NCBI RefSeq assembly: GCF_000350225.1
Contig: NW_005178956.1
Span: forward strand, 142,463-206,462
DNA: 64,000 bases
Direction of reading: 5' to 3'
From: Chondrus crispus
Taxonomy: Eukaryota > Rhodophyta > Florideophyceae > Gigartinales > Gigartinaceae
A program made the position numbers and the translations under genes. Below the pieces are notes generated by a model that had not been told where the DNA came from, searched no databases, and saw nothing but the letters and a program-made list of their open reading frames with translations. Positions 56,893 to 64,000 of this stretch are shown piece by piece (the stretch's first letter is position 1; each line of letters starts with the position of its first letter).

Positions 56893-57612
56893 ATGAAGCG
56901 GAGAGGAAAGTCAGCTCAAGCGTCTCGGAATGATCCATCCTCACAGGTGCGCGACAGGATGGAGGTGGCAAAAGCATTGTTTGCGGACGTGATGGAGGGC
57001 TCAACTAACACGACAGTTGATCTTAGGGACTGCATACCGCTCACAAATGTTAGAGCCATAGTTCGTTCAGGTTTAGAACGAATGAAGGTACTGTTCCGAG
57101 GCCATGCCGTTGCCGAAGGTAATCACGAAGCGGGTGAGGCACCTCACGAACCAGGTATCACTGCGGGATCGGATATGCCAGTGCTCATGCCGTTGACGGG
57201 TACCTACCGGCGATATGTGATGGACCATTTCAAGGGGAAGGGTTTGACGGAGACCGAGGCAAGGGAGAAAAGTCGCACAAGGACGCAATGGTACGGCGTG
57301 GTCGACGGGATGCACAGACTTGTTGCTATCCTCGAGCTCATCGACGAGCTACCTGCGCAATGGAGTGGATTCTCTTGGAGTGTGACCATATTGAGTGGTG
57401 GCCATAACGTGCAAGTGTTGCGGCAACTTGCGCGCCATCAAAACAGGAAGCATGCCCCTAGTTATTACATTGAAACGACCTTTTACGATACTCTTTGTGG
57501 TCTGCGAGAGGAGGCGGCTCGTTTGAAAGCGGAAAAAACGGCCGAACACCGACAGCAAAGCAAATCTCCTGTGCTTACGATGGTTGTGCTCATCAGAAGG
57601 ACAGCACCTTGA
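56893..57612 (+). CDS. ParB/Srx-like domain protein (ORF1 of the methyltransferase locus)
   Basis: 239 aa from the ATG at 56893 (MKRRGKSAQASRN), chosen over an in-frame upstream ATG because the extra 41 residues look non-coding. Basic N-terminus, then IPLTNVRAIVRSGLERMKVL, PVLMPLTGTYRRYVMDHFKG and WYGVVDGMHRLVAILELID. The DGxHR signature (about residues 137-142) is the nucleotide-binding or nuclease motif of ParB/Srx-fold proteins. This is followed by FSWSVTILSGGHNVQVLRQL and a helical EEAARLKAEKTAEHRQQ end. It ends at TGA just after ORF2's frame opens (overlap 57495-57612). A ParB fold next to a DNA methyltransferase is common in phages and bacterial mobile elements but odd in a nuclear genome. 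Confidence 0.6.
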   Translation: MKRRGKSAQASRNDPSSQVRDRMEVAKALFADVMEGSTNTTVDLRDCIPLTNVRAIVRSGLERMKVLFRGHAVAEGNHEAGEAPHEPGITAGSDMPVLMPLTGTYRRYVMDHFKGKGLTETEAREKSRTRTQWYGVVDGMHRLVAILELIDELPAQWSGFSWSVTILSGGHNVQVLRQLARHQNRKHAPSYYIETTFYDTLCGLREEAARLKAEKTAEHRQQSKSPVLTMVVLIRRTAP

Positions 57613-59849
57613 AACAAACTGCTACTACTGCGCTGCGACTGTCGCAGAGAGTAGTCAACACAATCGGAGAGATTGTTACATCTGAACATCCCGATCTCAT
57701 CTCATCACCATGCACGCCAAGTGGTGTCGTGAGACCGTCCAAATCCCCAAGCACGAGCAACACGGATTGTCGAGTATTTCGCAACTTCATTCACATCAGT
57801 TCACTAAATTCTTGCATCTCATTCATGAATGCTTCTGGTGCAGATGGCGAGCTTGCTCAGGTAAATAAATTGTATCGTGTACGTGACATGTGCAGATTGC
57901 ACAACTTCAAACCTGTATCATACGAACTAGTTGGAGAGCAGTTTCAGATGGCCAAGGCTGCGTTGCAGGAAGCAAGAAAATTCGAAGAACTGTTGGAGAC
58001 AGATAAGTGGCCAAGTGAAATGGAGACAACGAAAGCGAATTTACTATGCACAACCAAATTCGATATAGCAGTGCTAACTAACAAGGGAAACGACAGAGCA
58101 ATACTGGATGTTATTCTAGAACTGTATCGCCGAACTTGTCCCAAGATCGCCTCATTCAAGGAAGAGAAGTACAAGGCCAAGTATGTTACAACCCCTGCCC
58201 CATCACCTGCTATAAACAGTACACCAGCTACCCAAGCTTCCGGCCCCAATACGTCCACGGCTGCTGCTCGTACAGAGGGCAACGGTACGCTGGGGGGTAC
58301 TGCTGATGAAGGAAATGAGATAATGCCGGCATTACCCGATGATCCACATATATCCGCCGACGGGAAAGATCCAGCTGTACAGAATACTGCCGATCTTCCG
58401 CCAGCTGTATATGCCAAGTCGGCTGCTCCTCAAAGCGAGGCCTCAGAACGACTTAAGACATGTGTCAATTACACGGACGATAGGGAGGTTGTCATGATGA
58501 AATGGAGAGACTTACTGAAGGAACTTGGCATAGAATCATATCAAATGAAATGGCAGGAATACTATGGATCGGTGAGAACGGACAAATGCCCATTGTTCGA
58601 TCTACTGTGTACAGACCTTCCGTACAGTACGCCATCATGCCGGTCAGGTGCAGGAAACGGTTATGATAATGTCGTCGACACCACGGAAATGAAGGCCGTC
58701 GCAGAACTATCACGAAGTATACCGAAACCCGGTGGATGGGTATTTATATTCACATCAATACAGTACTTTGGTAGATGGTACAATGCGTTTAAGGAAACGG
58801 GTTTCAGCGGACCTCAGTACCCTTACGTCATCTTGAAGGACACCAAGACGTTGCAAGAATATCGAGGGGACGTCTTCCCTCAGAACGCCTGTGAATTTGG
58901 CATGTTCGCTAAGGCACCAGGGCATCAACCGGATGGGTTCAAGGTAGATTTGCGGAGCCCCCACCATGTTTTGCAGGCCCCAGAGAAACGGAAGTTTGCG
59001 GCAATATCTAGGGTACCAGTTACTTCTAACAAGTTACTCAAGCCTAGAACGAGATCACCCATTCTGACGGAGGAGAAAAATCCCATTCTGATAGCTGAGC
59101 TTATGTCAACGTTCTGTCCAGACAACGGTCGTGTTCTAGACATTTACGGTGGTACTCTTTCTACGGCAATTTCTTGCATTCGGACAAACAGAAAGTGCAC
59201 TGTAGTGGAGGCAGATGCTGAGCGATATCGTTTCGCCCATGAACGGCTTCGTTTAATGGCCCAAAACCACTGCGGTCTATCAGAAGCTACTAATGCGCCA
59301 ATGAAGACGTCAAGTAGAGATCCTTCTTCCGTACTATCCTTCATGACAAGAAACTTCATCACGAGCGATACTAATAACTTGTCCGACAATGTCCTGTTAT
59401 TACGTGATATGAGAAAACCTGAAGGCGATATTGCTGATAGTGGGGAAGAGCCCTCAATGGCTGTACACGCAGCTACAACCGGGGGATCTAATGCGTCGTT
59501 CCTGGAAGCTGTGAAACCGGGAAGTACCGTGCGATTGATAGTGTGCGGGAAGGTGGTAGGGACCGGTACTCTTCAACTTCCTCCGGGCGTTTCTTCGAAG
59601 TTCTACAGAAGGCTGCACGGACACGAGCTCAAAGATATTGAGAGAGATGGCGAGCGCTTAGTTGCTGTGTTCCGTGTGTCAATTCTACCTGAGTCGAGGA
59701 GTGTGAAGTACCCTTACAATTTCAAAGGACAGGAGGCAGTCCCGAACAATCTGCGTGATATAGGCAGCGCCTTCTGCGCCTGGGACCTGCACAGTAGGGC
59801 GCTCTTCAATGATGCGATTGTTACTCACTCGTCGGTACAGAGCACATAG
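57495..59849 (+). CDS. Beta-class N4/N6 amino-DNA methyltransferase (ORF2)
   Basis: 784 codons. Translation may start later or continue from ORF1, since the first 40 residues overlap it in another frame. A helical N-terminal region is followed by a low-complexity linker (about 230-300) and the methyltransferase domain. Motif IV LFDLLCTDLPYST (about 370) precedes motif I NGRVLDIYGGTLSTAISCI (about 545) and EADAERYRFAHERL. The order IV then I is that of beta-class enzymes methylating the amino group of adenine or cytosine. GGWVFIFTSIQYFGRWYNAF lies between. The C-terminal 110 residues (VRLIVCGKVVGTGTLQLPP, AVPNNLRDIGSAFCAWDL) resemble the DUF8039-type domain of plant En/Spm-like transposon proteins. 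Open over 2.3 kb, so under recent constraint; acts on DNA, target unknown. Confidence 0.7.
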   Translation: MWSARGGGSFESGKNGRTPTAKQISCAYDGCAHQKDSTLKQTATTALRLSQRVVNTIGEIVTSEHPDLISSPCTPSGVVRPSKSPSTSNTDCRVFRNFIHISSLNSCISFMNASGADGELAQVNKLYRVRDMCRLHNFKPVSYELVGEQFQMAKAALQEARKFEELLETDKWPSEMETTKANLLCTTKFDIAVLTNKGNDRAILDVILELYRRTCPKIASFKEEKYKAKYVTTPAPSPAINSTPATQASGPNTSTAAARTEGNGTLGGTADEGNEIMPALPDDPHISADGKDPAVQNTADLPPAVYAKSAAPQSEASERLKTCVNYTDDREVVMMKWRDLLKELGIESYQMKWQEYYGSVRTDKCPLFDLLCTDLPYSTPSCRSGAGNGYDNVVDTTEMKAVAELSRSIPKPGGWVFIFTSIQYFGRWYNAFKETGFSGPQYPYVILKDTKTLQEYRGDVFPQNACEFGMFAKAPGHQPDGFKVDLRSPHHVLQAPEKRKFAAISRVPVTSNKLLKPRTRSPILTEEKNPILIAELMSTFCPDNGRVLDIYGGTLSTAISCIRTNRKCTVVEADAERYRFAHERLRLMAQNHCGLSEATNAPMKTSSRDPSSVLSFMTRNFITSDTNNLSDNVLLLRDMRKPEGDIADSGEEPSMAVHAATTGGSNASFLEAVKPGSTVRLIVCGKVVGTGTLQLPPGVSSKFYRRLHGHELKDIERDGERLVAVFRVSILPESRSVKYPYNFKGQEAVPNNLRDIGSAFCAWDLHSRALFNDAIVTHSSVQST

Positions 59850-59856
59850 TACTCAT

Positions 59857-60077
59857 GTAAAAGGCTGTACTGTTCTTCACGTCGGGCTTCGCAAACCATA
59901 TTCACCGTATCAACTCTTATCTGTTTTACGCTCACCACAGAGTGGCACGCTGTCGTATCACGCACTATTCGTACATCGTCGCATTGCAGATATTCTGCCG
60001 TTTATGAGCAGCAGGCAGTAGCACAAAAGGCTGAACTCTTCTTCACATCGGGCTCTGCCAAACGTCATATCCACTTT
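59857..60077 (+). repeat. Imperfect direct repeat, about 55 bp
   Basis: aaaaggctgtactgttcttc ... catattcaccgtatcaa (59857-59912) recurs as aaaaggctgaactcttcttc ... catatccactttgtcga (about 60026-60082), just upstream of a TATA box. Perhaps a duplicated promoter element. Confidence 0.55.
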
Positions 60078-60086
60078 GTCGAAGTC

Positions 60087-60094
60087 TATATAAT
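60087..60094 (+). promoter_or_regulatory. TATA box of the small ORF at 60159
   Basis: tatataat, 65-72 bases upstream of the ATG at 60159. Confidence 0.5.
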
Positions 60095-60158
60095 AGGCAC
60101 ACCCACCCGCAACGCCGGCCTTCTCAACCATCGCCGCCGACCACCAACCAACATCAAG

Positions 60159-60587
60159 ATGCCGTCTTCTGTCACCGCCTGCAATGAGCCGTATCCGACT
60201 GACATGTTTCCGGACAGCACGTCCGAGACGTCTGACAACTTTGTTCGAGTCCGCAGCTTCTGGTTGGTGTTCGAGAAGTTGACCGAATGGTACCATAAGG
60301 CACGCCGAGATGATAACCTGAACTAGCCGACAGCCAAGCTATGGGACGAAGCCATCACCAACCACATCATGAAGTTCCTCCGCCTTAAGAAACGGGTAGA
60401 ATACAGTAAACATTGTTGTTCATGGGCTACATACTGGACGCTCTTGGCGACATCCGACAGCGTCCAACACAGCATCATGCGCGGCGAGATTCTAAACAAT
60501 CCGGAGGACACCGCCACAGTCTATGATAGAGGGATAGGTCAGCGAAGCACGGCGGCAAAATACCGCACATGCAAGCCACTAGGTTGA
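60159..60587 (+). pseudogene. Small gene of unknown function interrupted by TAG
   Basis: ATG at 60159 opens a 55-codon ORF (MPSSVTACNEPYPTDMFPDS, FWLVFEKLTEWYHKARRDD) ending in TAG at 60324-60326. The same frame then stays open for 86 more codons (ITNHIMKFLRLKKRVEYSK, NNPEDTATVYDRGIGQ) to TAG at 60585. The two parts read like one 142-residue protein with a premature stop. A TATA box and duplicated upstream block suggest a real promoter. The family is not recognised; residues are highly charged with no membrane segment. Confidence 0.4.
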
Positions 60588-60597
60588 TCAGCACCCC

Positions 60598-61029
60598 TTA
60601 AAAATGGTTCAAGTCGGTAGGCATGAATTCGAAGAAGAGAAATACATCATTAAAATCCCTGGTTGTACTCAGCAACAGGATGCCCTGTATCTCGACAATG
60701 TTCTCATGTCCGCGAAGCAGCCTCAAAAAATTGATTTCACGCAGTAAGCGAATAGAAACGGGGACCTTGTGGAAACCACGACTAACTCTCTTGATAGCGA
60801 CACGATTACCCGTGTTGGTGTCGACAGCAGAACAGACGACTCCACTGGCACCCTCTCCAATACTCTGTGAGACAGAGTACTTTTTCTCGACCAACAAGGC
60901 CTCAATAAATTGGAGACGGAGCTGGCGAAGCCTCCACATGCGGCGCTCGCAGATGAGTTCGCGTTCTCGAGCTTCCTGCTCGCGTGTGGCAAGCTGTGCG
61001 AGATGCACGGCCTGCGGATCCGTAAGCAC
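60598..61029 (-). pseudogene. MAPK-like protein kinase, N-terminal fragment
   Basis: 143 codons: helical leader (LATREQEARERELICERRM), then the kinase N-lobe with IGEGASGVVCSAVD (glycine loop), VAIKRVSRG (ATP-binding Lys), SIRLLREINFLRLLRGHENI (helix C Glu) and DVFLFFEFMPTDLNHF (hinge, as in MAPK MxTDLxxxI). It then stops; in the next frame about 17 residues (ADQPSGLHVRYFAAVLR) still resemble the MAPK C-lobe start, but no HRD or DFG motif follows. So the catalytic C-lobe is missing and the gene is a dead fragment, unless distant exons exist. It converges with the plus-strand mini-gene at 60587. Confidence 0.65.
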
Positions 61030-61734
61030 GGAAGGTGGGTGTTGCGTGCGTCGGTCAAGGGGAGATAGAGGAGCTGGTGATGCGGGACATAATGAGAATG
61101 GTCGGGATGAATAGGGCGGAGTTGTTGGTGTTAGAGGATGGCTGGTGGCGGGTACTGCATGACATAGTGGTGGTAGTGAGGGATGGGATGGCGTGGAATA
61201 GATGGTGGGCGGGGGTGTGACGGTTGTTGGTGGTGATGGCGAGGAAGGGAATGCTGGTGTTTAGCTTGGAGTTGGCAAAAAAAGAAAAAAAAGAAAAGAT
61301 TTGCAGAAAAGAAAAAAGAAGAAACAGAAAAGAAAATTTTATTACAGAAAAAAAGTTCAGCACCACCCCGTTCCCCTCACACCCCGTTCCCCTCATAGGG
61401 AGAAGTGAACACGTGTACTTTACAGAAAGAAAGTGAACACGTGTAAAAACGAGCCCCCTCTTTTCTTGCTTACACCTAGACTAACGTCTAGGAATTGTAC
61501 TGCAATTTCCAAGTAAAATTGTATGATAATTTTTTTGATTTGGCCTATACAGAACCCCCCATCCCCTAGATTAGAGAGTACATGTTGGACGATAACTTCT
61601 AAACTATTTTGGTTTGTCCACTTCTGTTTTCTCCATATCACTACTACTACTCTAAGCTTTACAACCATATAAAAATATCTGGAATCCGAAGGAGTGCCCC
61701 TGGTACTGTTTGGTATCCCAAATTCTGGTTACCA
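61030..61734. other. Intergenic
   Basis: No gene. Contains an A-rich aaaagaaaa stretch (61275-61350) and a repeated gtgaacacgtgta at 61407 and 61432. Confidence 0.5.
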
Positions 61735-61749
61735 CCAAACCAGTGTTCT

Positions 61750-63130
61750 CTTCAAGAAGTTGCTTTCGTATCGGACGTACCGCTTGCGGAACCCGCAGAC
61801 GTATTTGTCTAGCGGCCGGCGGTCCGCCGTGCGAAAAATTAGAAGAGACATACCACCGAAGGTGAAGAGAGACAATACGTTCACCAGCGATGATGGCGTG
61901 TTGGTTCTGGATTTCTTGGCCAAGCTGGTTCAAGAATTCGACACGCAAGAGATGAACGAAGATCAAGCGATCCGCTTGTTGCCGGAGTTCCTCTGCGGAA
62001 TAGCCCTAAGACAGTACACTTCTGTGTCACAGACGACCGGAACCCACCATGGGAAAATTTCCATCTGGCCGGAAGCTGTACAGTGGTTATTGCGAAGTTT
62101 CGCGACCGATGAAGCGATCCGCCAAGCCGTGCTCGCCTTGCAAGAAGTACATCAGAGACCGTCTGAAAACGAGATGGAATTCTATATCCGTCTGACGGAC
62201 GCAAGCAATCAATGTGGAAACGTTTACTCGATGGAGGAACAAATTACGATGTTTATCGAAGGGCTCGACGTGAGTGTCAAGCCGGTGGTGTCCCAATATC
62301 GTCAGGACAATAGGGACGTGTCTTTCCTAAGGCTGGTTAATTATGCGAAGGCGCATGGATCAGCGAGCCGCGCCCAGGGGAAGAAGTCCAAAAGGGTCAC
62401 CATGCAAGCGCCAGCGGCGCTGAGGAAGGGGAGCACGCAGAATTCCCCGCATGCCCTGCGAAAAATTCGCGGCCCTGCCCACCTGGCCCAGTCAATTTCT
62501 GGGTCAGAAGAAGTAAGCTCTCCTAACCAAAACGAGAATGGTTATGGAAGTGCGCTTATCGCCGAGGGCGATTTTATTGAATCATCGGAGGGAAACCGCT
62601 ACGGAGAAGAAGACCCGAGCGGCGCGTCTACAGTAATGACGAGCACGCCTACGGGAAGTTCGTATTCGGACTCCACGGATCCCGTGTTAGCGTTCCGAGG
62701 GCGCGGCCACACGCCGGCGCCGCGCATTCCGATGGAAGACAAGGGCACAACGTTTCGAAGGCCAGGCTGGATGGGAAAGCCACAACATCGAGGAAGGCCG
62801 CCGGCCCGTAGACGACCGAGGCCGCAATATCCTGTCAAGAAGCACGGACTGGTGTGCTATCACTGTTACGAGAAGGGGAACGCCGCGCCAACGTGCATTC
62901 TTTTCCCCCGGGAAATGCACCGAGTTTTGGGAAATTATGAGGCGTTCTCTCCGATGGAGAGATTGGGGATACCATCGACGAGTTATCTGAAGGTCAAGAA
63001 TTGGTTCGATTCGCAGACGGCGAGCACTCCGAGTGCTTCGACGACAAGGTCGAACCAACCCTTTAGAGGGCGCGCCGCAGGGCCCGCGTCGTCGGACGTG
63101 AGAAGGAATCCGCAGCCGCAGGGAAACTAG
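61750..63130 (+). pseudogene. Element F gag
   Basis: Open for over 450 codons: RDNTFTSDDGVLVLDFLAKL, AVQWLLRSFATDEAIRQAV, EMEFYIRLTDASNQCGNVY, Gly/Arg/Pro-rich linker, zinc knuckle, then MERLGIPSTSYLKVKNWFD. Lacks the N-terminal coiled-coil part seen in B and C. Part of a fossil element. Confidence 0.85.
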
Positions 63131-63158
63131 AGAGGGGATCTCGAAGGAGTCACGAGAG

Positions 63159-64000
63159 GTGCAGGTTCAACGTACTGCGTCCGGGACTCAGTCCCGTTCC
63201 CAGTCTCTAGCAAAAAAGGAAGGCCTCGATGAGGAGGTAGTTGGAATAGTGGATAGGACGAAGGAGCCGACTTTTGTCAAGAAAATTCTAAGTCGAGACA
63301 AGGATCGTCCGATGGATCAAATTCGTAGGCCCTGGTACAGGGTTAAGCGACAAGAATGTCCTGAAAAGATCTTGGTCCTCGCGCGAAAAAACTAAGTTTA
63401 CGCGTATATTGGACCAACGGTCGGATTGATGAGTAGAGTGTTGTCAGTGTTGGACACAGCCGCCGGACCGAATTTGATTCGAAGGTCGGAACTTCCAGCA
63501 GGAATGGAAATGTTGATGTCCTACGGACCGACCCAAGACATCGGCGACGCGAACAATAGGCCACTCCGGACTCTCGGCACAATTAAAATGCCTGTGAGGC
63601 TTGGAAGATTTGTGGCCGCAGCCGAGTTTATTGTATGCGAAAAACTCGCAGTCCCGCTCATTCTAGGCGCGGACTACTGTGACCGGTTTGTGGAAGCAAT
63701 TCATCCAAGGAAGAAAATAGTTGAGTTGGCGGATTTCTCAGAGGTTCCGATAGTTAGGCGGTTCTCGACGAGAAAAGGGAAGAATACTATCGTCCCGGGA
63801 GAGGACGAGAATGATGGAAAGGGGGGGCGAATTTCCCCTAAGGTAAAAGTGGCAAGAGCCACGGCTATCGAGCCAGGGACGCAACTCGTTGTTGAATGCA
63901 CCTCGAAGAGGGTGGGCTTGGTTGTGGTTCAGCCGTACTCGTCGTTGTACGAAAGGCACGGGTTGACGTGCACGAATGGTGTCGTTCAGGTGGAGCCTGA
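63159..64000 (+). pseudogene. Element F protease and start of pol
   Basis: Protease with VLSVLDTAAGPNLIRRSEL and LILGADYCDRFVEAI, then the linker VELADFSEVPIVRRFSTRK that precedes reverse transcriptase in element B. Cut by the window end. Part of a fossil element. Confidence 0.8.

Larger units (their letters stand above)
61735..64000 (+). mobile_element. Element F: 5'-truncated Ty3/gypsy of the B/C family, running off the window
   Basis: Similarity to elements B and C starts abruptly inside gag (LFKKLLSYRTYRLRNPQTYL) at about 61735-61750 and continues through the capsid-like region, a zinc knuckle (CYHCYEKGNAAPTC), protease (VLSVLDTAAGPNLIRRSEL), and the start of the segment before reverse transcriptase, to the right edge. 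There is no LTR on the left side. Fossil, with at least one break in the visible part. Confidence 0.85.

Noticed and set aside
1-64000. CRISPR array, bacterial operon or rRNA gene
   Set aside because: No regularly spaced identical repeats, no cas-like genes, no Shine-Dalgarno-led gene strings, no rRNA core sequence seen.

Overview
The window looks like nuclear DNA of a eukaryote with compact, mostly intron-poor genes, most likely a florideophyte red alga of the Chondrus type. The evidence is a carbohydrate sulfotransferase near 12 kb plus the C-terminal end of a homologue at the left edge, together with a secreted CAP protein, a Na+/K+-type P-ATPase piece, an FG nucleoporin, a DeSI/PPPDE peptidase and a MAPK-like kinase. 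Chromodomain Ty3/gypsy and Ty1/copia elements lie among them. The species call is inference. No bacterial operons, rRNA genes or CRISPR arrays are visible.

Layout. 1-14.9 kb is gene-poor host DNA: the sulfotransferase tail, a CAP/PR-1 gene, a small inverted-repeat element at 4.0-4.5 kb, a short secreted ORF, a truncated LTR element (E) at 7.36-8.9 kb, the intact sulfotransferase and a decayed glycosyltransferase-like region. 15.0-40.9 kb is a nest of LTR elements. Element A (minus) was invaded by element B (plus) at 18,620, and B was invaded inside its gag by element C (minus, 21,635-35,643). C carries an unusual 5.1-kb region without long ORFs between its pol and its 3' LTR.

40.9-44.8 kb holds a cluster of about 15 GGGYGAC/GTCRCCC words, a DeSI/PPPDE peptidase gene and flavin-reductase-like fragments. 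44.8-50.1 kb is a copia element (D) with a near-exact half-tRNA-iMet primer site and a foreign solo LTR inside it. 50.1-51.6 kb holds broken P-type ATPase and Nup58 pieces. 51.6-54.7 kb is a decayed protein of the GHTHxDID family (probably DUF7869, transposase-like). 55.2-56.3 kb is a solo LTR. 56.9-59.8 kb is the most interesting locus: two overlapping ORFs encoding a ParB-like domain and a beta-class N4/N6 amino-DNA methyltransferase with a transposon-type C-terminal domain. After that come a TATA-box mini-gene interrupted by TAG, a truncated kinase, and element F (same family as B/C), which runs off the right edge.

Only a few host genes look whole: the CAP protein, the sulfotransferase and perhaps the ParB/methyltransferase pair. 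Most other genes are pieces, so the window reads as a region shaped by repeated retroelement insertion and illegitimate joining. All alignments are by eye, and family names rest on motif recognition.
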